Part shown: piece after piece, positions 40,253 to 50,138 of the stretch
Layout: every line of letters starts with the position of its first letter
Numbering within the stretch: the first letter of the stretch is position 1
NCBI RefSeq assembly: GCF_001623525.1
Contig: NZ_CP015225.1
Location: forward strand, 6,646,501-6,710,500
Source of the DNA: Pseudomonas fluorescens
Lineage (GTDB): Bacteria; Pseudomonadota; Gammaproteobacteria; Pseudomonadales; Pseudomonadaceae
Length of the DNA stretch: 64,000 nt
Direction: 5' to 3'
The notes under the pieces: generated by a model
Databases searched by the model: none
What the model was told of the DNA's origin: nothing
The model's input: the letters and a program-made list of their open reading frames with translations, nothing else
Position numbers and translations under genes: made by a program

Positions 40253-41113
40253 CTAGGGCAACTCGATCCGCTCACTTTCCCCTGGCACGGTCGGCCAGTC
40301 CCCGGCTGCCCAGCGTCGACGGGCATCGTCGATCCGTGACGGGTCGCTGGAGACGAAATTCCAGTTCATCCGTCGCGGCCCGTCCAGGGGCGCGCCGCCG
40401 AACAGCACGGCATGGCAGTCGCTCTCTGCAAACAGCGTCATTTCTTCCCCGCTTGGCAGTATCACCAACGAGTGGGGTTCCACCGGCTCACCGTCCAGCG
40501 ACGCCTCGCCGTTCAAGACATACAGCGCCCGTTCTTCATGCTCGGTGGGAATCAGCAGGGTCGTCGCGGTCTGCAGGTTCAGTTCGGCGTAAAGCGTCGG
40601 CGACAGCACCGGCACCGGCGATTCCAAGCAAAAGCCTGACCCGGCGATCATCCGGATGCTGACCCCCAGGTTCTCGCTGACGGGCAGGCTGTGTGCCGGG
40701 TGATGGCTGTAGTGCCCGGGACCTTGTTCGTGGGCCTTGGGCGAGGCCAGCCAGACTTGCAACCCATGCATGACGAACGCGCTGCCCAGCGATGACTCGG
40801 GGGTGCGCTCGACATGGGCGATGGCGCTGCCTGCGGTCATCCAACTGACCTCCCCGGCGTCCACCACCTGGTCGGAACCCAGGCTGTCCTTGTGCTGGAG
40901 TTTTCCTTCGAACAGGTAGGTGAGGGTGGACAGGCCGATATGCGGATGTTGGCGGATGTTCATGCCTTTGCCCGCCGGGTAGGTGGTTTGCAGCATGTGA
41001 TCGAAGAACACGAAAGGCCCGACGCTGCGGCATTTGGCGGACGGCAGCGGGCGAAGAATCGGCTGGCCTTCGACATCTTCGGCGCGGGGGCGAACGGTCA
41101 GGGGAGTGGTCAT
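40253..41113 (-). CDS. Pirin family protein
   Basis: A 286-residue bicupin. The pirin N-terminal cupin has VGPFVFFDHM, the metal ligands in HPHIGLSTLTYL and HVERTPES; the C-terminal pirin domain has ERALYVLNGEASLDGE. Bacterial pirins can show quercetinase-like activity or act as redox-linked regulators; this one's role is unknown. The ATG at 41113 starts MTTPLTVRPRAEDV. The same frame stays open upstream, but there it is antisense to the amidohydrolase gene. Confidence 0.9.
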   Translation of the reverse strand: MTTPLTVRPRAEDVEGQPILRPLPSAKCRSVGPFVFFDHMLQTTYPAGKGMNIRQHPHIGLSTLTYLFEGKLQHKDSLGSDQVVDAGEVSWMTAGSAIAHVERTPESSLGSAFVMHGLQVWLASPKAHEQGPGHYSHHPAHSLPVSENLGVSIRMIAGSGFCLESPVPVLSPTLYAELNLQTATTLLIPTEHEERALYVLNGEASLDGEPVEPHSLVILPSGEEMTLFAESDCHAVLFGGAPLDGPRRMNWNFVSSDPSRIDDARRRWAAGDWPTVPGESERIELP

Positions 41114-41239
41114 GTTGTTTTCCAGGTTGAACAACGGTTGCACGAAGCATAACCCGTCGTCGGCAGGCGCGGCAGATACGCCTTGAACCCCAGCGGGACG
41201 GCGGGGGTCTATGTTGCTCATGGCTTCTGGAGACTGCCT

Positions 41240-42250
41240 GTGCCTTTGACCCGTTTGATCTTTGCCTGGCTGCTGGTTGTTTCGAGTAGCGGTGCCGCGG
41301 CTCGCGAATATGCCTACAGCGATGCGCACCTGCATTACGTCGATTTCTTCCAGGAAACCGCCGGCATGCCCAAGTTGCTCCAGGCGATGGCGGACAATCG
41401 CATCGAGCATGTGATGATTTCCGGTGTGCCAGTGGCCAAGAAATGGCATGAAGACGAGCCCAAGCGTCCTCGCTATTACGCCGGTGACGATGCGGATGCC
41501 TATTGGTACAGCGCCACCGACGTGATTGTCGCCGCGGCGGTGAGCAAGCTGACCGACGAGCAGCGCCGGCACTTTCATCCATTCCTGTCGGGCTTCAATC
41601 CCAACGACAAGAACTCCGCCGCGCATATCCAGCGCATGCTCGATCTCTACCCGGGTTTGTGGCAAGGCATCGGCGAGGTGTTTACCCGCCATGACGACCT
41701 GACTGCGCTGACCTCGGGCGACACCCCGCGGGCCAACAACGAAGCCATGACGCGGATCTATCACTTGGCGGCCGAGAACGACCTGCCGGTGATGCTGCAT
41801 TCCAACATCACTTCCAAGCGTGAGAAAAATCCGCTGTACCTGGCGGAAATCGAGGAGCCGTTGCGCAATCATCCGCACACGCGCTTCATCTGGGCCCACG
41901 CCGGTACCAGCATGGAAATCCATCGCCACCAGACCCGCTTGGATTTTCTGTTGCCGACCCTGACCCGCATGCTCGAGGCCTATCCCAATCTGTACATAGA
42001 CCTGTCCTGGAGCGTGCTCACGCCGTACTTGCTGGACGAGGCGGGTAAGCCTCGGCAGGAGTGGGTACGCCTGGTAGAGCGCTTTCCGGAGCGTTTCATG
42101 GTGGGGTCGGACGTGGTAGGACGTTTCAACAAGCTTGGTAAGGAGTTGCGCGGTTTCGATCCGTTCCTCGATGCCTTGCCCGAAGACGTGGCGCGGAAGG
42201 TGGCGCGGGATAACTTTCTGGCGGTATTGCCGCGCTCAGTGGCCCGCTAA
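41240..42250 (+). CDS. Exported amidohydrolase (TIM-barrel metal hydrolase)
   Basis: A 336-residue protein with a Sec signal peptide (LIFAWLLVVSSSGAAA). Amidohydrolase_2 features: the metal site DAHLHYVDF near the mature N-terminus, GIGEVFTRHDDLT, the His in MLHSNI, WAHAG and the late Asp in MVGSDVVGRF. The substrate is unknown. The start is GTG 41240 with GGAG 8 nt upstream, giving a normal signal peptide; an upstream TTG at 41183 is rejected. It is divergent from the pirin gene. Confidence 0.82.
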   Translation: MPLTRLIFAWLLVVSSSGAAAREYAYSDAHLHYVDFFQETAGMPKLLQAMADNRIEHVMISGVPVAKKWHEDEPKRPRYYAGDDADAYWYSATDVIVAAAVSKLTDEQRRHFHPFLSGFNPNDKNSAAHIQRMLDLYPGLWQGIGEVFTRHDDLTALTSGDTPRANNEAMTRIYHLAAENDLPVMLHSNITSKREKNPLYLAEIEEPLRNHPHTRFIWAHAGTSMEIHRHQTRLDFLLPTLTRMLEAYPNLYIDLSWSVLTPYLLDEAGKPRQEWVRLVERFPERFMVGSDVVGRFNKLGKELRGFDPFLDALPEDVARKVARDNFLAVLPRSVAR

Positions 42251-42259
42251 GTCCGCTTT

Positions 42260-42352
42260 TGTGGCGAGGGAGCTTGCTCCCGCTGGGCTACGCAGTAACC
42301 CCAAATCTGGCGACTGCTGCGCAGTCGAGCGGGAGCAAGCTCCCTCGCCACG
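42260..42352. repeat. REPIN, type A (short, 93 nt)
   Basis: Inverted REP pair ten bases after the amidohydrolase stop. Confidence 0.9.
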
Positions 42353-42434
42353 GGATTATCGGTGGGCAGGGTTTGTCATCAGCCTGTCACTCCCGCGTCA
42401 TACCCTCGCGCTCATCTCAATCAAGGAGCGCACT

Positions 42435-42899
42435 ATGCACCTCACCCGTTCAAGCGCACTGGTCGCGCTGTGGTTGACCTGCGGCCTGGCACAGGCCGAA
42501 GTCCGTGTCGAAGGCCCGGTGGAGTACGGTGTTTTCGAAGGGCCGCAAGCCGAACTGCAATCGGGAGAGCGGGTCCTGCGTCGCAGCAATGAGCAGATCC
42601 GCCAGACCGAGAGCGTGCCGGCGAAGCTGGGTACCAAGTTCGGCATGCGCTACCAGTTGGCCGGCAAGGTCGCGGATGACCAGCCGTTGACCCTGTTGTA
42701 CTTCACGCCCGGTATCCGCACCCCCGATGGCGTGCGCCACGACAAGTTCGAGGTCATCCAGAAACTGGTGCCCGGCGCGCCTCAGGATGTCATGGCCTAC
42801 GAATTCACCGAAAGCCACGAAGTGGTGCCGGGAGAGTGGCGGTTCATGGTGTTCCAGGGCGACCGGCTGCTGACGCAGCAGCGGTTTGTGGTGCGCTGA
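42435..42899 (+). CDS. Exported DUF3859 protein
   Basis: A 154-residue protein with a cleavable signal peptide (LTCGLAQA). The mature part is predicted beta-rich, with VRVEGPVEYGVFEG at its start and PGEWRFMVFQGDRLLTQQRF at the end, as in DUF3859 proteins of unknown function. It is probably periplasmic. The ATG at 42435 has AAGGAG 8 nt upstream. A strong terminator follows. Confidence 0.8.
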   Translation: MHLTRSSALVALWLTCGLAQAEVRVEGPVEYGVFEGPQAELQSGERVLRRSNEQIRQTESVPAKLGTKFGMRYQLAGKVADDQPLTLLYFTPGIRTPDGVRHDKFEVIQKLVPGAPQDVMAYEFTESHEVVPGEWRFMVFQGDRLLTQQRFVVR

Positions 42900-42937
42900 G
42901 TTCCATCCCACAGGACCCTGTAGTGGACAAGGCAGAC

Positions 42938-42970
42938 AAAAAAAGCCCCGAACCAGTCGGGGCTTTTTTT
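42938..42970. terminator. Bidirectional terminator (DUF3859 gene / fabB)
   Basis: AAAAAAAGCCCCGA / TCGGGGCTTTTTTT stem between convergent genes. Confidence 0.92.
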
Positions 42971-42988
42971 GCGGCGTAACGGCAGGGC

Positions 42989-44209
42989 TTACTTGCCCTG
43001 CCAGCGCTTCAGTACCAGGGTGGCGTTGGTGCCGCCGAAGCCGAAGCTGTTGCTCATCACGGTATTGATGGTGGCGTTTTCGCGAGTCTTGGTCAGGATT
43101 GGCAGATCGGCCACTTCTGGGTCCAGCTCGTCGATGTTGGCGGAACCGGCCATGAAGTTGCCTTCCATCATCAGGATGCAATAGATCGCTTCGTGAACAC
43201 CGGCGGCGCCCAAGGAGTGACCCGACAGGCTCTTGGTGGAGCTGATGGCTGGCGCCTTGTCGCCGAACACTTCCCGTACGCCCTTCATTTCCATCACGTC
43301 GCCCACTGGGGTCGAGGTGCCGTGGGTGTTCAGGTAATCGATCGGGGCATCGACAGTAGCCATGGCCATCTGCATGCAACGCACAGCGCCTTCACCGCTT
43401 GGTGCGACCATGTCGTAACCGTCGGATGTGGCGCCGTAGCCAACGATTTCGGCGTAGATTTTCGCACCGCGGGCCAGGGCGTGTTCCAGTTCCTCGACCA
43501 CGACCATGCCGCCACCGCCGGCGATGACGAAGCCGTCACGGTCGGCGTCGTAGGCACGGGAAGCTTTTTCCGGCGTGTCGTTGCGCTTGCTGGACAACGC
43601 GCCCATGGCGTCGAACAGGAAGGATTGGCTCCAATGTTCTTCTTCACCGCCACCGGCGAACACGATGTCCTGCTTGCCCAACTGGATCTGCTCGACCGCG
43701 TTCCCGATGCAGTGGGCACTGGTGGCGCAGGCGGAGGAGATCGAGTAGTTGATGCCCTTGATCTTGAAGGGGGTAGCCAGGCAGGCCGAAACGGTGCTGC
43801 CCATGGTCCGCGTGACGCGGTACGGGCCAACGCGCTTGACGCCTTTTTCGCGCAGGATGTCCAGCGCTTCCATCTGGTTCAGGGTCGAGGCGCCGCCGGA
43901 ACCGGCGATCAGGCCGGTACGTACGTTGGACACTTGCTCTTCGGTCAGGCCGGAGTCAGCGATGGCGTCCTTCATGGCCAGGTAGGCGTAAGCCGCCGCG
44001 TGGCCGACGAAACGGTAGATCTTGCGATCGATCAGCTCTTCGAGGGGAAGGTCAATGGAGCCGGAAACCTGGCTACGCAGACCCATTTCGGCATATTCCG
44101 GGTTGAACCGGATGCCAGGGCGACTTGCACGCAGGTTAGCGGAGACGGTCTCTTTGTCATTGCCCAGGCACGAAACGATGCCCAGACCAGTGATAACGAC
44201 GCGGCGCAT
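42989..44209 (-). CDS. fabB: Beta-ketoacyl-ACP synthase I
   Basis: A 406-residue condensing enzyme. The catalytic Cys is in [14 protein letters not shown], and the two active-site His are in [11 protein letters not shown] and [11 protein letters not shown]. It elongates unsaturated acyl chains made by FabA, in the cytoplasm. The fabA stop is 11 nt upstream, so fabAB form an operon. It ends at the shared terminator at 42938. Confidence 0.98.
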   Translation of the reverse strand: MRRVVITGLGIVSCLGNDKETVSANLRASRPGIRFNPEYAEMGLRSQVSGSIDLPLEELIDRKIYRFVGHAAAYAYLAMKDAIADSGLTEEQVSNVRTGLIAGSGGASTLNQMEALDILREKGVKRVGPYRVTRTMGSTVSACLATPFKIKGINYSISSACATSAHCIGNAVEQIQLGKQDIVFAGGGEEEHWSQSFLFDAMGALSSKRNDTPEKASRAYDADRDGFVIAGGGGMVVVEELEHALARGAKIYAEIVGYGATSDGYDMVAPSGEGAVRCMQMAMATVDAPIDYLNTHGTSTPVGDVMEMKGVREVFGDKAPAISSTKSLSGHSLGAAGVHEAIYCILMMEGNFMAGSANIDELDPEVADLPILTKTRENATINTVMSNSFGFGGTNATLVLKRWQGK

Positions 44210-44220
44210 GCGGATAACCC

Positions 44221-44736
44221 TTAGAAGTTGTCAGTGGAGGTGAAAACGCCGACCCGGAGGCCTTCGGCGGTGTAGATCTCGCGACCATCCACGGCAACCG
44301 AACCATCGGCAATGGCCATGTTCAGCTTGCCCTTGAGGACGCGTTTGATATGAATGTTATAGGTGATTTTCTTGGCGGTCGGCAGGACCTGACCAAAGAA
44401 CTTCACTTCGCCCGAACCCAGGGCACGACCGCGACCCGGCAGGCCTTGCCAGCCGAGGAAGAAACCGACCAGTTGCCACATGGCGTCCAGGCCCAGGCAG
44501 CCCGGCATGACCGGATCACCTTCGAAATGGCAGGCGAAGAACCACAGGTCCGGAGTGATATCCAGCTCGGCGACCAATTCACCTTTGCCGTACTTGCCAC
44601 CCTCTTCGCTGATATGGGTGATGCGATCCACCATCAGCATGTTCGGGGCGGGCAGTTGCGCGTTACCTGGGCCGAACAGCTCACCGCGACTGCAGCGCAG
44701 CAGATCTTCCCGGGTAAAGGCGTTTTGTTTGGTCAT
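44221..44736 (-). CDS. fabA: 3-Hydroxydecanoyl-ACP dehydratase/isomerase
   Basis: A 171-residue hotdog enzyme with the active-site His in [22 protein letters not shown]. It introduces the cis double bond in unsaturated fatty acid synthesis. It starts [20 protein letters not shown] (ATG 44736), with GAGGAG upstream. A partial palindrome 135 nt upstream may be an operator for a FabR/DesT-type TetR regulator. Confidence 0.98.
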   Translation of the reverse strand: MTKQNAFTREDLLRCSRGELFGPGNAQLPAPNMLMVDRITHISEEGGKYGKGELVAELDITPDLWFFACHFEGDPVMPGCLGLDAMWQLVGFFLGWQGLPGRGRALGSGEVKFFGQVLPTAKKITYNIHIKRVLKGKLNMAIADGSVAVDGREIYTAEGLRVGVFTSTDNF

Positions 44737-44870
44737 GCGAGCTCCTCAATAGTCCCATGCGGCAGGGTGGGGCAAATCTTCCCGGCCGACCGAAGCGTTC
44801 ATGCCTCGAATCGACAGCCTACTCATAGACTATTGCGTTGTAGTGAAAGTCACAGCACACGGGAAATGAA

Positions 44871-44884
44871 TGTACACCTGTGCA
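44871..44884. promoter_or_regulatory. Possible FabR/DesT-type operator upstream of fabA
   Basis: TGTACA-CC-TGTGCA, a near-perfect palindrome similar to the GTACA-NN-TGTAC core bound by FabR-type regulators, in the 248-nt gap between fabA and the hybrid kinase stop. Confidence 0.4.
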
Positions 44885-44984
44885 CTGAAATTTTTATTCA
44901 AGCCCCAATCGAGGCTTGTTCGGGTGCCTAAGACTGCCGCACTTTCGCCTTTCACGCCAGTCACAGATGGTCCAGTGACCTGTT

Positions 44985-46886
44985 CTAATTCACCCAGCGC
45001 TGCAGAATCTGCTGCAGGTCGTTCCTTTTGAACGGCTTGGCCAGGTAATCGTTCATGCCCGCCGCGAGGCAGGCTTCGCGGTCACCCTGCAAGGCGTTGG
45101 CCGTCAGGGCGATGATCGGCACCTCGCCGCAGCCCGGCAACTGACGGATCTGCCGCGTGGCTTCGTAGCCATCGATGATGGGCAATCGGCAATCCATGAG
45201 GATCGCTTCGAAAATCAGGCTTTCGGCGCTGCGTACAGCCTGGGCGCCATCGGTGGCGATGCTGACGGTGAAGCCCAGGCTGCGAAGCATGGCTTCGACC
45301 ACTGTCTGGTTGACCGGATTGTCTTCCACCAGCAATACGTTGCGGCCTTCACCATCGCCGCTGCCGGTGGGCAGGCGCGGCGCCAGGGTCGGTGGCGTCT
45401 GGCGCGACAGGGCCAACGGGATTTCGAGGGTGAACACCGAGCCCTGGCCTTCTTCGCTCTGGGCCCGCAGCGTCCCGCCCATGCGCTCGGCCAGGGTGCG
45501 GGCGATCGGCAGACCCAGGCCGGTACCGCCGTAGCGCCGGGAGATCGAATTGTCGGCCTGCTGGAAGGCGTCGAACATGCGCTCCAGGCTCTCGGCCGGG
45601 ATTCCGATGCCACTGTCGCGCACCGTGCAGGTGAACCACAGCAGTTCGTGGTCCAGGGCCTGCCACTGGCATTGCACGGTGACACGGCCTTGCTCGGTGA
45701 ATTTCAGTGCATTGCCGATCAGGTTGACCAGGATCTGCCGTATCCGCGTCGGATCGCCCTGGACCTGCAAGGCCTGCATGTCGTCCGGGACCAGCAGGTC
45801 CAGGCCCAGCTTGCGTTGCGCGGCGCTGTGCTGGAACGATTGCGCGCAACTGCCCACCAGTTCTGCCAGGTTGAACGGGATGTGCTCCAGCTCCAGGGCC
45901 GAGCGTTCGATGCGCGAAAAATCGAGAATGTCGTTGATCACCTTCAGCAGGTGTTCGGTGGATTCCGAGGCCAGCGCCGTGTACTCGTGCTGCTCGTCGG
46001 TCAGGCGGGTGGTTTCCAACAACTGCAGCATGCCCAGTACGCCGTTCATGGGCGTGCGCAGTTCATGGCTCATCATCGCCAGGAATTCGGACTTGGCGCT
46101 GTTGGCCTTTTCCGCTTCTTCGCGGGTCTTGATCAACTGCGCCATGGCCTGGTGCTGTTCGCGGCTGGCTTGTCCCAAACCCTCGGCCAGGTTGTTGATG
46201 TGCCGCGACAAGGCCCCCAGTTCGGCGTCATCGACGATGGGGAGCGGGGTGCTGTAGTCGCCTTGCTGGATGGCCTTGACCGCGTTGCCGATGTCACGGA
46301 TCGGCCGGGACAGGTTAGTCGCCAGCCGGCGCGCCACCAGGAAGGTGAACAGCAGGGCGAACAGCGCCAGGATCGCGGCCTTGAACAGAATCTCCTGTTG
46401 CCGCTGACTGAAGGCGTCACTGGACATGCCGACGATCACGCGGCCCAGGTAATCTTCGCCGGAGGCCTCCACGGATGGGCTGTTGCCCTGCAGGAAATCA
46501 TTGTTCAGGGCGATGCGCTGCAAGCGCACCGGGGCCTGGAAGACTTCGACCTGCTGGGCATGGCTGCGGGTTTGCTCGGGTTGTTCGACGTACACCAGGA
46601 CCTTGTCGGTGCTGTCCTGGACCTCCAGGAAGCGCACGTGTGGGGTCGCCAGGGTGGCGGTGAGCAGGCTTTCCAACACTTCTTTGTTGCCGGAAATCAC
46701 CCCGTATTCCGTGGCGGGGGCCAGTTGGTTGGCGATCAGTTGCCCGGTGTGATTGAGTTCCTGGCGCAAGTCCTGGATCCGCACGAAGGTAAAGAAACTG
46801 ATCAGCAGCACAGTCAGCAGCAACGCCGGGCCGAGGGCGATGAGCTGGGTTCGGGTGTTGATGTCCCAACGGCGACGCAAGGTCAT
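44985..46886 (-). CDS. BarA-like hybrid sensor histidine kinase (PA1611-type)
   Basis: A 633-residue protein. TM1 is at 16-34, then a periplasmic BarA-type sensor region (about 35-165, with ATEYGVISGNKEV), TM2 at 168-186 and a HAMP (187-240). HisKA has phospho-acceptor His274 (MMSHELRTPM), and the ATPase boxes are at NALKF, DSGIGIP and GTGLGL. The C-terminal receiver domain has Asp565 and Lys617. There is no HPt domain, so phosphate must pass to a separate HPt. In P. aeruginosa the kinase beside fabA (PA1611) works with RetS/HptB in Gac signalling. It overlaps the binding-protein gene by 4 nt. Confidence 0.92.
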   Translation of the reverse strand: MTLRRRWDINTRTQLIALGPALLLTVLLISFFTFVRIQDLRQELNHTGQLIANQLAPATEYGVISGNKEVLESLLTATLATPHVRFLEVQDSTDKVLVYVEQPEQTRSHAQQVEVFQAPVRLQRIALNNDFLQGNSPSVEASGEDYLGRVIVGMSSDAFSQRQQEILFKAAILALFALLFTFLVARRLATNLSRPIRDIGNAVKAIQQGDYSTPLPIVDDAELGALSRHINNLAEGLGQASREQHQAMAQLIKTREEAEKANSAKSEFLAMMSHELRTPMNGVLGMLQLLETTRLTDEQHEYTALASESTEHLLKVINDILDFSRIERSALELEHIPFNLAELVGSCAQSFQHSAAQRKLGLDLLVPDDMQALQVQGDPTRIRQILVNLIGNALKFTEQGRVTVQCQWQALDHELLWFTCTVRDSGIGIPAESLERMFDAFQQADNSISRRYGGTGLGLPIARTLAERMGGTLRAQSEEGQGSVFTLEIPLALSRQTPPTLAPRLPTGSGDGEGRNVLLVEDNPVNQTVVEAMLRSLGFTVSIATDGAQAVRSAESLIFEAILMDCRLPIIDGYEATRQIRQLPGCGEVPIIALTANALQGDREACLAAGMNDYLAKPFKRNDLQQILQRWVN

Positions 46887-47815
46887 GGGCGGTGTTCTCC
46901 TTCGGCCAACGTTGCCGCGACGGATTCGGCATCAATCGGTTCGATCCCCAGCGAGCGGGAGACCTGCCGGTTGCCCAGGACCTTGAAACGGTCTGGATAC
47001 AGGGTGCGCGGCCAAGTGGTGGCGGGGCGGTCGAGCAGCTCATCGAGAATCGCCAGCCAGTCTTGTTGGTCGCTATAGGTGCTGGCCAGGCTGCCGGCCT
47101 TGACGAATGCGGCGCTGGGCCCGATCAGGGCGCGTTGCCGGGCGTAGCTGCTGAGCAACAGGTTCTTCACGGTCTTGGGGTTGTACAAGTCGGGGTCATC
47201 GAGACCCAGCAGCACGTCGCTCTGGCCCAGCAGGTTTTGCAGGGGGCGGCTGTCGTTGGTGTTGTCCCAGCGTTCGCTGACGATGGTCAGGCCCAGCGGT
47301 GCCGCGGCCTGTTGAATGTCCTTGAGCAGGAATTCGCTGTGGGTGTCGTAGAGCACGCCGACCCGTCGTACCTGCGGCAGGATGGCGCGGATCAGCCGCA
47401 ATTGCCGCGCCATCGGTGGATCGCTCCACAGCAGGCTCAGGTGCGCGGGCGTTGCTTCGCCCAGGCGATCGCGGGCTTGCTGGCGGCTGATGCGCAGCAC
47501 CAGGGTGGCCGGGCCCCGGGCGTCCTGCAGGCGCCAGTCGAGGCTGGGCAGGTCAAGCAGGATCAGGCGGACATTGCCCGGCAGCTTGTCTGGCGCTGGC
47601 AGGTCGGCCAGCGGCGTAAACTGCACGCTGTCTTCAGGGCGCAGGGTTTTCAGGGCCTGGGTAAAAGATTGCACGCCGGGGCTGTCCTCGGCGCCGGTCA
47701 GCAGGATTTCGGCGCCGCGGGCCTCGATGGTCCCCAGCCAACCGGCAAACACCAGGCATAGGGCTAGCGTCAGGCGGCCATGAAATGGCGTCTTGCGGGG
47801 TGGGCGTCGGGACAT
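46883..47815 (-). CDS. ABC-type periplasmic binding protein (ABC_sub_bind-like)
   Basis: A 310-residue protein with an N-terminal signal (to about 35, ARGAE). The two-lobed fold is suggested by ILPQVRRVGVLYDTHSEFLL, SDVLLGLDDPDLYNPKTVKNLL and SAAFVKAGSLASTYSD, typical of PF04392-type binding proteins. There is no permease or ATPase nearby. It lies between a TonB receptor (zero-nt gap) and a hybrid kinase (ATGA overlap), so a sensing role is more likely than transport (inference). The ligand is unknown. Confidence 0.75.
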   Translation of the reverse strand: MSRRPPRKTPFHGRLTLALCLVFAGWLGTIEARGAEILLTGAEDSPGVQSFTQALKTLRPEDSVQFTPLADLPAPDKLPGNVRLILLDLPSLDWRLQDARGPATLVLRISRQQARDRLGEATPAHLSLLWSDPPMARQLRLIRAILPQVRRVGVLYDTHSEFLLKDIQQAAAPLGLTIVSERWDNTNDSRPLQNLLGQSDVLLGLDDPDLYNPKTVKNLLLSSYARQRALIGPSAAFVKAGSLASTYSDQQDWLAILDELLDRPATTWPRTLYPDRFKVLGNRQVSRSLGIEPIDAESVAATLAEGEHRP

Positions 47816-49939
47816 CTAGAAAGACAACTCCGCGCTGAAGTACACGACATGGCGGGAGTCGTAGCGATTGTCGGTAAACGTGGTGGGCTGGTTGTCCAGG
47901 CGCTGTTGCAGGACTCCCGCCAGTTCCAGGCTGGCCTTGCCCAGGGAAATGCGCCGGGCGAGGCGGGTGTCTACCCGTTCGTAGCGATAGCCATTGAGGG
48001 CGTCGGCGGCGTAATAGAACAGCGCACTGTTCCAGCCTTGTCCCCAATCCCGTAGCCAGCCGGCCGAACCGCTGTTGCGGGCGGTCAGTTGTTCGTCGAG
48101 GAGGGTGCTGGCCTGGGCGTCGACATAGGCATAGGTCAGGCGCAGGCGGTCGGCGCTGGTCACGCGCCAGTCGACCTGGGTTTCGGCCCCGGAGAATTGC
48201 GATTCGTTGCTGTTGCTGGCGATGTACTGATTGTTGCGCAACGGTTCGCTGATCATGCCGGTGATTTCGTCATGGAACAGTTTTACGTCCACCGCCAGCG
48301 CCAGGTCCACGAAATAACCGTTGTAGCCCAATTCCCGGGAGCGCATGTGCTCCTGTTCCAGGTTACCCGGGCCGCGGGTCTGGACGAAATAACGGGCACT
48401 GTTCTGGCCGAAGGCGGCGGGTTGCAGGTTGGTGACCTGATAGCTCCAGTTGACGTTGTTCTCGAACATGTCCGGCGAGCGCACGGCTTCGGAGTACACC
48501 GCGCGCAGGCCGTGGCGCGGGGTGATCAGGTAGTTGACCGCGACCCGTGGGGTCAGCGAACTGCCGGTCAGGCGGGTGTCCTCGAACATCGCGCCGCCTT
48601 GCAACAACCAATTCTCGGTGGCCCGCCATTCGAGCTGGCCGAACAGGCGCCAAGTGGTGTCGTCCAGGGTGCCGTTGAAGTATGTCTGCGAATCGGCCCG
48701 GTCATAGCGATAGTTGGCGCCGGTGACCAGCCGCAGGCTGTCGGACAGGCTCAGCGTGTCCTGGATCTCCAGGTCGTAGCGCGATTCCCGGGTGCTCTGG
48801 TCGATATCGCCGCACAGGGTTTGCGAGGCGCCGTTGCGCCACTGGTCGAGCACCTGATTGGCCAACGCCTGTTCCTGTGGTGTGCCGGCTGGCGCGCCGC
48901 CGCTGATGTAGCTGGGGATATTGCGCGCCAGCTTCTCGGCATAGTAGGGATTGAGCTGCCACAGGTCGGTCAATTGCGGGCTGAAGGACACCTCGGCGTC
49001 GCAGGCGCGCCAGGTCTGCTGGCGATCCCAATGCTGGATCGAGCCCTGTACATAAAGACTGTGGTCGGCGTCCAGGTCCAGGTTCCAGCGCAGTGAGCCG
49101 GCGTAGTCCTTGGCGATCACGTCGGAGTTATCCCCAGCGGCGGTAATCCCGGCGAACACCGGGTGGTAGGTGTAGGGCCGCTGATTGGTCCCGTCCTTGG
49201 CGTTCAATTGCCAGTCGATACTTTGCTGCTCGTTCAACGTCTGGCTGACGGACAGGTTGAAGCGGTTCAGGCGGCGGCTGTCGCGGTAATCGGCGCCGTT
49301 GCGGTCGCTGTCAAAGCCATCGTCTTCCTGGCCGGACAACGACAACCGCAGGTCGCCGCCGTCCCAACCGCTGCCCTGGCTGGCGTACCAATCGCTGATG
49401 CCGCGCTGGCCTCGGGTGATTTTCAGCCGGGTGCCGTGGCTGTCGGCCGGCGCGCGGGTGATGATGTTGACCACCGCCATCAGCGCATTGGCGCCGTAGC
49501 TGACGGTGTTGGGGCCGCGGAAGACTTCGATCCGCTCGATGTCTTCCATGGCCACCGGAATATCGCTCCAGTCCACCGTGGCCAGGCCGGCGCGGTACAC
49601 CGAGCGGCCGTCGATCAGTACTTGCATGCGGCGGGCTTCGCTGGCGTTGGTGCCATGGTAGTTCACGGCAGCCTGGTTGCCGCTGATGTTGCCGACCATC
49701 ATGCCCGGCACCAGGCGCAGCAGTTCGCTGATGTCGCGGGCGCCGCTGGCCTTGATCAACTCGCTGTCGAGCACGGTCATGCTGCCTGGCACAGCCGCTG
49801 GTGATTGCTTCAGGCGAGTGGCCGTCAGCACCTGGGGCAGGGGCTGGCTGTCCACGAACAGGTCGTCGCCCAGCACTGGCGGGCTGATGATCAGTGCCAA
49901 TAGCAGGGACGAGCCAGGACGGGAAGGGCCAACGGACAC
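47816..49939 (-). CDS. TonB-dependent outer-membrane receptor
   Basis: A 707-residue protein with signal peptide (to about residue 24). The plug domain (about 38-155) has PGSMTVLDSELIKASGARDI, LRLVPGMMVG, MQVLIDGRSVY and IERIEVFRGPNTVSYG. A 22-strand barrel follows and ends in the aromatic signature YFSAELSF. The plug resembles colicin-I/vitamin-type receptors. The ligand is unknown. Its TAG stop is immediately followed by the ATG of the binding-protein gene, so the three-gene operon is very tight. No Fur box was seen upstream. Confidence 0.93.
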   Translation of the reverse strand: MSVGPSRPGSSLLLALIISPPVLGDDLFVDSQPLPQVLTATRLKQSPAAVPGSMTVLDSELIKASGARDISELLRLVPGMMVGNISGNQAAVNYHGTNASEARRMQVLIDGRSVYRAGLATVDWSDIPVAMEDIERIEVFRGPNTVSYGANALMAVVNIITRAPADSHGTRLKITRGQRGISDWYASQGSGWDGGDLRLSLSGQEDDGFDSDRNGADYRDSRRLNRFNLSVSQTLNEQQSIDWQLNAKDGTNQRPYTYHPVFAGITAAGDNSDVIAKDYAGSLRWNLDLDADHSLYVQGSIQHWDRQQTWRACDAEVSFSPQLTDLWQLNPYYAEKLARNIPSYISGGAPAGTPQEQALANQVLDQWRNGASQTLCGDIDQSTRESRYDLEIQDTLSLSDSLRLVTGANYRYDRADSQTYFNGTLDDTTWRLFGQLEWRATENWLLQGGAMFEDTRLTGSSLTPRVAVNYLITPRHGLRAVYSEAVRSPDMFENNVNWSYQVTNLQPAAFGQNSARYFVQTRGPGNLEQEHMRSRELGYNGYFVDLALAVDVKLFHDEITGMISEPLRNNQYIASNSNESQFSGAETQVDWRVTSADRLRLTYAYVDAQASTLLDEQLTARNSGSAGWLRDWGQGWNSALFYYAADALNGYRYERVDTRLARRISLGKASLELAGVLQQRLDNQPTTFTDNRYDSRHVVYFSAELSF

Positions 49940-50093
49940 GGCACAGCCTTTGAGATGGGATGGATGGCGGGCATGTTAACCGAGCTGAACGACTTTTCCA
50001 TTCGCGTTGACAGCATTTTCCTAGGAATTGATGGTCAGCTTCCTACAGCTGATGGTAATTGTTGCCGGGGCTGGTCGCGCTCTGGCCGCTCCG

Positions 50094-50099
50094 TATAAT
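50094..50099 (+). promoter_or_regulatory. -10 element of gpsA
   Basis: A consensus TATAAT 40 nt upstream of the gpsA start; the -35 is weak. Confidence 0.5.
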
Positions 50100-50138
50100 G
50101 CCCCGCATTGCCACTTGGTATGGATGAACGGATTGCAT

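Noticed and set aside
41114..41929. Extension of the pirin frame far upstream
   Set aside because: The extra part lies antisense to the amidohydrolase gene and does not resemble any pirin; the ATG at 41113 gives the normal length.
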